Shown piece by piece: positions 1 to 5,888 of a stretch of DNA of 5,928 nucleotides (positions are counted from its first letter, which is position 1; each line of letters opens with the position of its first letter). Both the position numbers and the translations under genes were made by a program. The stretch comes from Campylobacterales bacterium (lineage in GTDB: Bacteria > Campylobacterota > Campylobacteria > Campylobacterales > QNZT01), in contig JALWKJ010000073.1 of NCBI GenBank assembly GCA_027081495.1, forward strand, positions 1 to 5,928. The letters run 5' to 3'. The notes beneath the pieces were generated by a model that saw only the letters and a program-made list of their open reading frames with translations, had not been told where the DNA came from and did no database searches.

Positions 1-560
1 TAACTAAGGGTAGTTTTTCCGAATTTTCTATTTTTGATTTTTTTAAAATCGCCGATACGATCGCAAAAAACATATCCGCTCGTATGCTCTATTATTATCG
101 TTTCAACTATACTTGGAGGAGTTTTTTCAATAAGATCGATAACTTTTTCATAAATTCCCTCCATCCCTTTTCGGATATCAAAAGGAGGATCGAAATACAA
201 ATATGCGCTTTTTGATCCAAGTTTTATATCTTTTATAAGAGACGAATACGCTTCGAAGCTATCGCCAAATATCAAATGAGAGTTTTTTTTATCTATAAGA
301 GCGCAATTTTTTTGAAGTATCGAATAAGCCTCTTTATCTTTTTCTATGAAATAAGCCGCGCTCGCCCCTCGACTAAGGGCTTCCAATCCCATAGAGCCGC
401 TTCCGGCAAAAACTTCCACAAAAATTTTATCGATTATATTTTGTTGCAAAACATCGAAAACGGAGCCTCTTATGATCGATTTCGTAGATCGAGTAGTAAA
501 AGAGGTTGGAATGTAAAGTTTTTTACCTTTATATTTTCCTCCCTGGATAAAAAAACTCAT
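1..560 (-). CDS. rsmD: 16S rRNA (guanine966-N2)-methyltransferase RsmD, 3' end at window edge
   Basis: RsmD is the S-adenosylmethionine-dependent enzyme that methylates N2 of G966 in 16S rRNA of the assembling small ribosomal subunit. Translating the minus strand from the ATG at 560-558 gives 186 uninterrupted codons up to the window edge. Family hallmarks in order are: an N-terminal GGKYKGKKL (residues 7-15) and TRSTKSIIRGSVFDVL (23-38) substrate-side region; the SAM-binding motif EVFAGSGSMGLEALSRGA (49-66); an acidic IEKD (72-75) at the end of the next strand; and the catalytic FDPPF (123-127). The last complete codons read KFGKTTLS, the usual near-C-terminal RsmD sequence. The remaining two bases (TA) could begin a stop or a Tyr codon, so at most a few residues are missing. 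The start lies 1 bp after the stop of the upstream gene and has no well-placed Shine-Dalgarno sequence, which suggests translational coupling. Family assignment is very secure. Confidence 0.95.
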   Translation of the reverse strand, partial: MSFFIQGGKYKGKKLYIPTSFTTRSTKSIIRGSVFDVLQQNIIDKIFVEVFAGSGSMGLEALSRGASAAYFIEKDKEAYSILQKNCALIDKKNSHLIFGDSFEAYSSLIKDIKLGSKSAYLYFDPPFDIRKGMEGIYEKVIDLIEKTPPSIVETIIIEHTSGYVFCDRIGDFKKIKNRKFGKTTLS

Positions 561-561
561 T

Positions 562-912
562 TTAGCGTTTCGCATAATAACTCTTCATAAGTTTCGCGAT
601 TTTTTCTCGATGTTTTTTATTTAATTTTCTAATAACCACTTCAAGGGCTTCTTGCGTATTTTGGATCTTTTTAAGCCTGGGATTTTTTTTGTAAAGTTCG
701 TTCAATTTATCAAATAGCTCATCTTTTGTAAAAGGAAGCTGCAGATTAGCTTGGGGATCAAAACCGACATAAAAAACGATTTTTTCGCTTTTTTTATTTT
801 TACTATCGACTATCACGATATCGGCAAGCTCATACTCGTATATATATTCGTCCAGATAAGAGACGAATGTTTTTTGCAGTAACGGTGAAGTGCATTTTAT
901 CGCTATTCTCAT
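562..912 (-). CDS. Small conserved-type protein resembling a degenerate receiver (REC) domain
   Basis: Protein of 116 residues, function unknown. I chose the ATG at 912 over the upstream in-frame ATG at 969 because AAGGAG lies 9 nt before it and the protein then begins with a clean beta strand. What is seen: MRIAIKCTSPLLQKTFVSYL (1-20) lines up with the first strand and helix of response-regulator receivers. DIVIVDS (31-37) resembles the strand ending in the phosphoacceptor Asp, KIVFYVG (44-50) the fourth strand, and LQLPFTKDELFDKLNELY (57-74) the KPF strand and last helix. The acidic pair after strand 1 is replaced by Cys-Thr, the KPF lysine by Leu, and the second helix is nearly absent. Phosphorylation is therefore doubtful. 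The C-terminal part (83-116) is a basic helix-rich tail. It is cotranscribed with rsmD. The receiver relationship is inferred by eye; an unrelated alpha/beta fold is possible. The gene itself is well supported. Confidence 0.8.
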   Translation of the reverse strand: MRIAIKCTSPLLQKTFVSYLDEYIYEYELADIVIVDSKNKKSEKIVFYVGFDPQANLQLPFTKDELFDKLNELYKKNPRLKKIQNTQEALEVVIRKLNKKHREKIAKLMKSYYAKR

Positions 913-959
913 CCGGTCAATCTCCTTGTTTATGTAACAAAATGTAAAAGAATCTCTCG

Positions 960-968
960 ATTTTAACA
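960..968 (-). promoter_or_regulatory. Candidate extended -10 promoter for the receiver-like gene and rsmD
   Basis: The minus strand reads TGTTAAAAT (968 to 960), a TGn extension followed by TAAAAT, one mismatch from the TATAAT consensus. It lies about 50 nt upstream of the ATG at 912, giving a predicted leader of roughly 40 nt. No good -35 hexamer is visible, which is usual for sigma-70 promoters of Campylobacterota, where the -10 and its extension dominate. The assignment rests on the motif alone. Confidence 0.4.
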
Positions 969-1016
969 AATATTGCCATAAAACAATAAAAATTTTACAC
1001 CTTTACTATTTTTTTA

Positions 1017-1044
1017 CCGATGTTGTTGTTAGAGAGTCTATAAG
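1017..1044 (+). promoter_or_regulatory. Candidate promoter elements for the flaG operon
   Basis: Two weak candidates lie in the 158-bp divergent intergenic region. TATAAG at 1039-1044 could be a sigma-70 -10 box, about 27 nt upstream of flaG. CCGATGT at 1017-1023 partly matches the -10 of the flagellar sigma-28 (FliA), with a poor TACA near 996-999 at about the right distance for the -35 TAAA. Late filament genes are often FliA-dependent, so the second is plausible on context, but the match is incomplete. No sigma-54 GG-N10-GC element was found on the plus strand here. Confidence 0.25.
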
Positions 1045-1070
1045 ACAAGACTTTGCTAAAGGAGTAGCAC

Positions 1071-1451
1071 ATGGAAATGACAGCAATTAAAAGCATGCCG
1101 ACCCAAAGCCCCTCTTTGAATATCGAAAACTCTTCGATTACCAAAGAAAGCGGAACGACTTCGCAAAAACCGCAGGCTTTTACGGCGCAAGAAAATATCA
1201 AAACCTCTCTTACATCCGACGACGATAGGAAAGAGAGACTTACGGAAAGTACAAAAAAATTTAATCAAATGAGCGAATCGCTGAATCTCGATGTAAGATT
1301 CGCGTACAATGATAAAATCGACCAAGTCTATCTAAATGTCATAGATAAAAATACTGGCAGAATAATAAGAAAGCTTCCAAGTGAAGAAGCTATGAAGATT
1401 AGTGAGAGTATGAAAGATCTAGTCGGCGCTTTATTGGATAAAAAAGGATAA
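1071..1451 (+). CDS. flaG: Flagellar protein FlaG
   Basis: FlaG family protein of 126 residues, associated with polar flagella; in Campylobacter and other polar flagellates its loss alters filament length, but its biochemical role is not firmly known. The N-terminal 45 residues are rich in Ser, Thr, Gln and Pro and look disordered. A charged helix follows (about 51-70). The conserved FlaG core is LNLDVRFAYNDKIDQVYLNV (71-90), IDKNTGRIIRKLPSEEAMKI (91-110) and a C-terminal amphipathic helix to residue 126. The core pattern of 'variable strand, V-D-x-x-T-G-x-x-I-R-x-I/L-P' is typical of the family. The start is supported by AAAGGAG at 1058-1064, 6 nt before the ATG. It is the first gene of the plus-strand flagellar block, 3 bp ahead of fliD, a neighbour it also has in Campylobacter and Helicobacter. 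Confidence 0.93.
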   Translation: MEMTAIKSMPTQSPSLNIENSSITKESGTTSQKPQAFTAQENIKTSLTSDDDRKERLTESTKKFNQMSESLNLDVRFAYNDKIDQVYLNVIDKNTGRIIRKLPSEEAMKISESMKDLVGALLDKKG

Positions 1452-1454
1452 ATA

Positions 1455-2798
1455 ATGGCCGGATCACTTAGTACGCTGGGAATAGGAAGTAAAGGCGCGC
1501 TCTCTTACGATATTATCGATCAGTTAAAAAATGCCGATACCGCCTCGATAATAAAACCGATAGAAAACAAGATAGAGTTGAATACTCAAAAACAGGATAA
1601 ATTAAGCGAACTAACAAAATTAGTCTCAAACCTCAACACCGAAGTAGTAGCGCTTAGCGATCCCGCGATATACGACTCGAAAACGGCCGAAACATCAAGC
1701 GATGTCGTATCGATACAAACGGATTCCAAAGCCAAAACCGGAAATTATTCGCTTGAAGTCGTAAATCTCGCGACAAAAGATATAAAAGAGTCGCAAACGG
1801 GCTATGCTTACGACGAAGCGTTGATGGGTGCCGGTAGCATGACGCTTACAATCGGCACGGGCGATGATCAAAAGAGCTTTACCATAGGTGTAGAATCCAC
1901 AGATTCGATAAAAAACATCGTTAAAAAGATAAATGAATCCACCGATTCTCTCATTGAAGCGTCGTTAATAAATGTCGGAGGCGCAAATCCTTATCATATC
2001 GTGTTAAAATCGGCGAATACGGGAGCTTCTAACAATATCACGGTAAGCGGCGATTTCGCTTTTGATCAAGTTGGAAATGGAGCGAAAGACGCGACGATAA
2101 ACCTTGATGGTATAAATATAACAAGATCAAGCAATAAAATAGACGACTTGATCGATGGAGCTTCCATAACGCTTGAAAAAGAGGGCAAAACAAATATTTC
2201 GATCAAACAGGACAACTCGAAACTTCTTGAGGGAATGGATAAGTTTATAAAGCAATACAATGCGTTGACGGAAGGTTTTACGGAGAGTACGAAGTTTGAC
2301 AAGGATACGAAAAGCAGAGGATTATTTCAAGGAAACTCCTCCGTCAGAAGCGCGCATAATATGTTAAAAGACGCTTTGATATTAACTACTTCCAAAGATA
2401 AAAAAACCGTCAACGACTTCGGTCTTGAAATGCAAAGAGACGGCACTATCAAATTCGACAAAACCAAATTTGAACAGATGTTAAAAGAAAATCCTCAATC
2501 GGTAGAAGATTTTTTTAGAGGAACAAACGGTAGAGACGGGGCTTTTAACAGACTAGAAAGCGCTATATTTGACATAAAGACCAGCTCAAACGGCGTGCTT
2601 AAATCTCTAGCGAAAAATCTCGAAGACGACGCTACAAGACTTCAGGAGCAACAAAAAGCTTCACAAAAAAGACTGGATGACCGATATAGTATTATGGCAA
2701 AGAAATTTGCCTCTTATGACGCTGTCATCGCAAGATTAAATTCTCAGGGAGATACCCTTACCGCGATGATAGACGCCGAACTGGCGAAGAAAAACTAA
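1455..2798 (+). CDS. fliD: Flagellar filament cap protein FliD (hook-associated protein 2)
   Basis: FliD forms the oligomeric cap at the distal end of the filament, where it guides insertion of secreted flagellin monomers. The protein has 447 residues. The N-terminal FliD_N region is at about 5-105, beginning SLSTLGIGSKGALSYDIIDQ with a coiled-coil-prone helix to about 68. The central beta-rich domains span about 85-255, including the characteristic DATINLDGINITRSSNKIDDLIDG (212-235). The FliD_C region is at about 210-435, with DFGLEMQRDGTIKFD (321-335) and a C-terminal coiled coil to 447 that mirrors the N-terminal helix, as in flagellin-like axial proteins. It lacks the extra outer domains that bring C. 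jejuni and H. pylori FliD to about 640-690 residues, and is closer in length to the E. coli protein. AAGGAT just upstream serves as ribosome binding site, overlapping the end of flaG. No signal peptide is seen, as expected for export by the flagellar type III system. Confidence 0.96.
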   Translation: MAGSLSTLGIGSKGALSYDIIDQLKNADTASIIKPIENKIELNTQKQDKLSELTKLVSNLNTEVVALSDPAIYDSKTAETSSDVVSIQTDSKAKTGNYSLEVVNLATKDIKESQTGYAYDEALMGAGSMTLTIGTGDDQKSFTIGVESTDSIKNIVKKINESTDSLIEASLINVGGANPYHIVLKSANTGASNNITVSGDFAFDQVGNGAKDATINLDGINITRSSNKIDDLIDGASITLEKEGKTNISIKQDNSKLLEGMDKFIKQYNALTEGFTESTKFDKDTKSRGLFQGNSSVRSAHNMLKDALILTTSKDKKTVNDFGLEMQRDGTIKFDKTKFEQMLKENPQSVEDFFRGTNGRDGAFNRLESAIFDIKTSSNGVLKSLAKNLEDDATRLQEQQKASQKRLDDRYSIMAKKFASYDAVIARLNSQGDTLTAMIDAELAKKN

Positions 2799-2813
2799 AT
2801 CTCAAGGAATAAA

Positions 2814-3194
2814 ATGAAACAGTGCGCTTATCAGGCATACAGCCAAAACCAAGCGGGAGTCTATTCTCCCGAAAAGCTGATAGAGATGCTTTATGAAGGA
2901 TTACTGAAATTTACATCTTTGGCAAAAAGAGCGATCATAAACGACGATATGGAAGCAAAAGCGAAATGGATAAACAGATCTACCGATATTTTTATAGAAC
3001 TCATCGATTCTCTAAAAGACGACGGTTCTCAAATGACGGCATATCTCAGCGGTTTATATATGCACCAGATCAAAACGCTCAATCAAGCCAATATCAACAA
3101 TTCGACGCAAGAGTTGGATACGATTATTCATGTCGTTAAAGTTTTGCTTGAGACCTGGAGAGAGGAGACTAGCCTTGCATACGAAGTGGCTTGA
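2814..3194 (+). CDS. fliS: Flagellin export chaperone FliS
   Basis: FliS is the cytoplasmic chaperone that binds the C-terminal disordered region of flagellin, prevents premature polymerisation and hands it to the export gate. The protein has 126 residues, the usual family length. The N-terminal YQAYSQNQAGVYSPEKLIEM (6-25) is the FliS signature; it is followed by LYEGLLKFTSLAKRAI (26-41), where a Leu-Tyr-x-Gly helix start is typical. The remaining sequence forms the expected helical bundle, with a conserved-type ELIDSLKDDG turn (62-71) and a last long helix ending in ETWREETSLAYEVA. AAGGAA at 2804-2809 is well placed before the ATG. It lies 15 bp after fliD and overlaps the next gene, consistent with one transcript for cap, chaperone and partner. 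Confidence 0.95.
   Translation: MKQCAYQAYSQNQAGVYSPEKLIEMLYEGLLKFTSLAKRAIINDDMEAKAKWINRSTDIFIELIDSLKDDGSQMTAYLSGLYMHQIKTLNQANINNSTQELDTIIHVVKVLLETWREETSLAYEVA
3163..3167 (+). promoter_or_regulatory. Ribosome binding site inside fliS that sets a TTG start
   Basis: AGGAG at 3163-3167 lies within the fliS coding sequence, 7 nt before TTG at 3175. This is the only well-spaced Shine-Dalgarno sequence for the downstream frame. It makes the TTG preferable to the ATG at 3130, which would push the overlap with fliS to 65 nt and has no such site. Confidence 0.7.
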
Positions 3195-3432
3195 AAATTT
3201 TAAAATCGCTATAATCGAACAAAATTTCACGAAACTCGAAGAGTTGCTTGAAGATATGCCGGATATGAAAAGTATAAACGATCTCAAAACCGCCGTCGCT
3301 TTGATAAACGAAGCGAAAAAACTGATAGCTTTTGAGCAAAAGATTTTAAAAGAAAATATGGCGAAAGTCAATAAAAGCAAAAAATTTTTCGACAATCTGC
3401 CTCAAGAAAACAGCTTCAGTAAGTCTTGTTAG
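3175..3432 (+). CDS. Small helical FliT-like flagellar protein
   Basis: Protein of 85 residues from the TTG start, overlapping the 3' end of fliS by 20 nt. It is predicted to be almost wholly helical. One helix covers WLENFKIAIIEQNFTKLEELLEDM (5-28), then a short break at PDMKS. A long charged amphipathic helix, NDLKTAVALINEAKKLIAFEQKILKENMAKVNKSKKF (35-71), follows. In enterobacteria fliT directly follows fliS and encodes a chaperone for FliD; in Helicobacter and Campylobacter a small helical gene sits in the same position. The position after fliD-fliS and the size and helical pattern suggest a FliT-type chaperone for the FliD cap, but I see no diagnostic motif and leave the symbol blank. 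Its stop overlaps the stop of the convergent minus-strand gene by 4 bp, and its last codons form half of a hairpin. Confidence 0.75.
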   Translation: MHTKWLENFKIAIIEQNFTKLEELLEDMPDMKSINDLKTAVALINEAKKLIAFEQKILKENMAKVNKSKKFFDNLPQENSFSKSC

Positions 3433-3446
3433 ACTTTAGGAAGCTG
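3411..3446. terminator. Shared hairpin terminator across two convergent stop codons
   Basis: Arms 3411-3426 (CAGCTTCAGTAAGTCT) and 3431-3446 (AGACTTTAGGAAGCTG) pair at 13 of 16 positions, with one central 3x3 internal loop, around a TGTT loop (3427-3430). In the minus direction the stem is followed directly by TTTTCTT, so it should act as an intrinsic terminator for the leuA/TRIC-type unit. In the plus direction the downstream sequence (CCATTTGAGTTTTA) has only a weak U tract, so termination of the flagellar operon here is less certain. The hairpin lies almost entirely in coding sequence of the two overlapping genes. Confidence 0.7.
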
Positions 3447-4034
3447 CCATTTGAGTTTTATAGCTATGACTCTTAATACTAAACCTATACAAAAAACCGC
3501 GATTATAGAAAAAACTCCAAGATAACCCGACTTTTTCAGTATATATATCAAAATTCCAATCACGATAGCGACCGAACCGTAAAACTCTCCGGTTAAAATA
3601 AGAGGAATTCTATTTATAAGCATATCTCTTAAAACCCCTCCTCCCACCGCCGTTATGAGAGAAAGAAGCGTTACTCCGAAAAAGTTAAACCCCGCCTCTA
3701 TAGCCACCAAGGCTCCGGAAATCGCAAACGAAACAAGTCCCAAAGAGTCGGCAAAAAGGAAAAAACGGTTTTTCTCTATGCTGCCGTATCTGTTTATTTT
3801 AAAAACGCTCGCAATCGCCACGATGACGATCACCAGCGTAGATGCGATATTGCCGCTAAACGCGTAAAGAGTTTTGTCGGCGATTATATCGCGAATAACC
3901 CCTCCTCCCAACGCGGTCAAAAAAGAGGCGATGAAGATCCCGAGCATATCGAGTTTTGCGCTCCCTGCCACCAAAAAACCGCTTAGCGCAAAAGATATTA
4001 TTCCGATAATCTCGGATATCTCCAAAATTTCCAT
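3429..4034 (-). CDS. TRIC/UPF0126-family inner membrane protein (YadS/YicG type)
   Basis: Integral membrane protein of 201 residues made of two homologous halves, each with three membrane segments and a glycine-rich signature. GGGVIRD is at 43-49 and GGGVLRD at 131-137, each preceded by a segment of the type ISFALSGFLVAGSAKLDMLG (13-32) or VSFAISGALVAIEAGFNFFG (101-120). A seventh hydrophobic segment (about 172-191) ends the protein. This is the two-repeat architecture of the bacterial TRIC-like/UPF0126 family, also named glycine transporter domain in some databases. Bacterial structures show trimeric cation-channel-like folds, and the physiological substrate is not settled. AGGAG 5 nt before the ATG supports the start and overlaps the region just after the leuA stop, 8 bp upstream, so the two genes share a transcript. 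A transport role connected with leucine or its precursors is possible but unsupported by the sequence. Confidence 0.88.
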   Translation of the reverse strand: MEILEISEIIGIISFALSGFLVAGSAKLDMLGIFIASFLTALGGGVIRDIIADKTLYAFSGNIASTLVIVIVAIASVFKINRYGSIEKNRFFLFADSLGLVSFAISGALVAIEAGFNFFGVTLLSLITAVGGGVLRDMLINRIPLILTGEFYGSVAIVIGILIYILKKSGYLGVFSIIAVFCIGLVLRVIAIKLKWQLPKV

Positions 4035-4042
4035 GATCTCTC

Positions 4043-5716
4043 CTAGCTATAAACCTCATCTTTTTTAATCGATTTTCTATCACCGCACTGAAAAAAAGCG
4101 ACATTTATCGCGCTAAAAAGAGCGTTTATCGAAGAGTGTGTGATATTGTCCGCTACCGCCGCGCCGAAAAAAAGCTTTTTATCTATATTTACGCCTAGAT
4201 AACTTACCGCTTTCGCATCGCTTCCTTTTTCTAAAGCATGCTCAAAATACTCTTCTATCTCAAAATCTATACCGCATTTTTTTATCATCTCGCTTACGGC
4301 TTCTATGATGCCCGACGCTCTTTGTTTTAAGTAAAAAGTATCCTCTTTTAACATAATGAGAGCCGAAACCTCAACCTCTTTGTCGATGATATTTACTACA
4401 AGATCTCTTAAAAAAAGCGGTTCTTTTATATTTAGAAAATTTTTACTAAATACGGCGTATATCTCCTCTTCGCTAAGCGCGCCGTTTTTTTCTTCACTCG
4501 CTTTTTGTATCTCTTTAGCGACTTGTATCGTCATCTTTTTGGGTAATTTAAAACCGAACTTCTCTTCTAGCAGATATGCCGCCCCGCCTTTTCCCGATTG
4601 TGAATTTATACGAATAATCGATTCGTAATTTCTGCCGACATCTTTTGGGTCGATAGGAAGATACGGTACTCTCCAAAGAGTATTTTGTTTTTGTTTTCGC
4701 ATACCTTTTCCGATGGCATCTTGATGCGAACCGCTAAAGGCGGTATATACCAACTCCCCCGCATACGGGTGTCTTGGATGCGTTTTTATCCCGATGCTGC
4801 TCTCTACTATTTCGATTATGGAGTCTATATCTTCAAAAGATAGTTTTGGATCGATTCCCTGCGTGAACATATTTAACGCCATCGTAATAATATCTACATT
4901 TCCCGTTCTCTCTCCATTTCCCAAAAGCGTGCCCTCTATACGATCCGCTCCGGCCATCAAAGCAAGCTCGCTCGCCGCCACCGCCGTGCCTCTGTCGTTG
5001 TGGGTATGGACGCTTAGTATGATATTTTCTCTTTGATCAAGATTGCGACACATCCACTCTATCTGATCCGCATAGACATTCGGCGTCGATACTTCGACGG
5101 TTGAAGGGAGATTTATGATCACTTTTTCATCTTTACGAGGATCATATCTATTCACCACCTCATTACAGATTCTAGCGGCGAAATCAAGTTCGGTCTGAGT
5201 GAAACTTTCGGGAGAATACTCCAAAATCACACGCGTATCCGACTCTTTGAAATATTTTTTTACCCAATCCACTCCGTTTAAGGCTATGTCTATTATCTCC
5301 TCTTGCGACTTTTCAAACACTACCTCTCTTTGAAGAGTCGAAGTAGAGTTGTAAAGATGGACGATAACATTTTTAGCCCCTTTTACCGCCTGCGCCGTTT
5401 TTCGTATAAGATGTTCTCTTGCCTGAGTCAAGACGCTAATCGTTATGTCGTCGCCGATCATATCGTTTTCGATCAAATAGCGGCAAAATCGATACTCGAC
5501 CTCGCTCGCGCTTGGAAAACCTATCTCGATCTCTTTGAATCCGATATCCTTAAGAAGATTGAAAAATCGTATCTTTTGTTCCAAATTCATCGGGTTTACA
5601 AGCGCTTGATTTCCGTCTCTTAAATCAACGCTGCACCATATAGGCGCGCTCTTTATCTCGTTTTGGGGCCATTTTCTATCCGGTAACTCTATTTTTTTAA
5701 ATTTTTTATATTTCAT
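4043..5716 (-). CDS. leuA: 2-isopropylmalate synthase, long LeuA2 form
   Basis: This enzyme condenses acetyl-CoA with 2-oxoisovalerate to give 2-isopropylmalate, the first committed step of leucine synthesis, and is usually feedback-inhibited by leucine. The protein has 557 residues, the length of the LeuA2 (yeast/actinobacterial) form rather than the roughly 510-residue E. coli form. The catalytic TIM barrel carries DLRDGNQ (31-37, metal and substrate binding), the metal-ligand HTHNDRG (237-243) and the second family signature GNGERTGNVDI (266-276). The subdomain with FSGSHQDAIGKGM (327-339) follows, then RINSQSGKGGAAYLLEE (369-385). The C-terminal regulatory domain (about 430-545) ends with THSSINALFSAIN (526-538), typical of the leucine-binding dimer domain. 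A further tail, rich in Lys, runs to 557. The start has only a weak AAAGAGAG site 4 nt upstream. A leucine-rich leader peptide lies 91 nt ahead and probably controls expression. Confidence 0.96.
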   Translation of the reverse strand: MKYKKFKKIELPDRKWPQNEIKSAPIWCSVDLRDGNQALVNPMNLEQKIRFFNLLKDIGFKEIEIGFPSASEVEYRFCRYLIENDMIGDDITISVLTQAREHLIRKTAQAVKGAKNVIVHLYNSTSTLQREVVFEKSQEEIIDIALNGVDWVKKYFKESDTRVILEYSPESFTQTELDFAARICNEVVNRYDPRKDEKVIINLPSTVEVSTPNVYADQIEWMCRNLDQRENIILSVHTHNDRGTAVAASELALMAGADRIEGTLLGNGERTGNVDIITMALNMFTQGIDPKLSFEDIDSIIEIVESSIGIKTHPRHPYAGELVYTAFSGSHQDAIGKGMRKQKQNTLWRVPYLPIDPKDVGRNYESIIRINSQSGKGGAAYLLEEKFGFKLPKKMTIQVAKEIQKASEEKNGALSEEEIYAVFSKNFLNIKEPLFLRDLVVNIIDKEVEVSALIMLKEDTFYLKQRASGIIEAVSEMIKKCGIDFEIEEYFEHALEKGSDAKAVSYLGVNIDKKLFFGAAVADNITHSSINALFSAINVAFFQCGDRKSIKKDEVYS

Positions 5717-5751
5717 GATCTCTCTTTTATGATTTAATTCGATTTTTACAA

Positions 5752-5787
5752 TTTTTTATCAGCCGCAAACGCGGCGCAATCAAAACA
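5752..5787 (-). other. Hairpin in the leuA leader, not followed by a U tract
   Basis: GCCGC (5762-5766) pairs with GCGGC (5771-5775) around an AAAC/GTTT loop. The stem extends outward imperfectly: the T run near 5752-5757 can pair with the A-rich stretch 5782-5787, with small bulges. The GC-rich core is unusual in this AT-rich leader. On the leuA transcript the stem is followed by UGAUAAAAAAUUG, without a U tract, so it is not a typical intrinsic terminator. It lies between the leader peptide stop and the leuA ribosome binding site, where it could be a structural element of attenuation; that role is inferred. Confidence 0.5.
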
Positions 5788-5807
5788 AAAATAGTTGAAG
5801 TTTAATT

Positions 5808-5882
5808 TTAAGCCAGAAAGAGAAGAAGGAGCAAAGGACTACTTTTAATTATTAAAATAGAAATCATTTTAAATGTTTTCAT
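5808..5882 (-). CDS. Leucine-rich leader peptide of leuA (leuL-like)
   Basis: Short open reading frame of 24 residues ahead of leuA, probably a regulatory leader whose translation rate reports charged leucyl-tRNA. It begins MKTFKMISILIIKSS and ends PLLLLLFLA before TAA, with seven leucines, five consecutive (TTG CTC CTT CTT CTC) followed by Phe and one more Leu (CTG). Four isoleucines lie in the first half. I chose the ATG at 5882-5880 because AAGGAG (5894-5889) is exactly 6 nt upstream; an adjacent ATG at 5885-5883 would add one Met. The stop is 91 nt before the leuA ATG. The combination of consensus ribosome binding site, tandem codons for the pathway end product and position before the first pathway gene fits classic amino acid leader peptides. 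A small hydrophobic membrane peptide is the alternative. No similarity to known leuL sequences is claimed. Confidence 0.75.
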   Translation of the reverse strand: MKTFKMISILIIKSSPLLLLLFLA

Positions 5883-5888
5883 CATCCG

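Noticed and set aside
276..590. Plus-strand open frame of 104 codons
   Set aside because: It is antisense to rsmD, whose minus-strand translation carries all family motifs; the plus-strand product shows no domain and has no ribosome binding site.
913..969. Longer N-terminus (ATG at 969) for the receiver-like gene
   Set aside because: The extra 19 residues contain the AAGGAG site of the ATG at 912 and overlap the likely promoter; the shorter form starts with the expected beta strand.
901..1070. Sigma-54 promoter for flaG or the divergent gene
   Set aside because: A TGGCA is present on the minus strand near 979-975, but no GC follows GG at the required 10-nt spacing, and no GG-N10-GC was seen on the plus strand.
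1056..1325. Minus-strand frames opposite flaG
   Set aside because: They are shadows of flaG, have unlikely composition and no ribosome binding site.
3631..3912. Repeated 12-mer CCCCTCCTCCCA on the plus strand, at first sight a DNA repeat
   Set aside because: Both copies encode the GGG-V-x-R-D signature of the two homologous halves of the TRIC-type protein, so the repeat reflects protein structure, not a separate element.
4794..5623. Plus-strand open frames of 80-106 codons inside leuA
   Set aside because: They are antisense shadows of a well-supported 557-residue gene and show no recognisable protein features.
5751..5790. Intrinsic attenuator terminator before leuA
   Set aside because: The GC-rich stem is present but is followed by an A-rich stretch on the leuA transcript, and on the opposite strand there is no U tract either. 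I therefore list it only as a hairpin.
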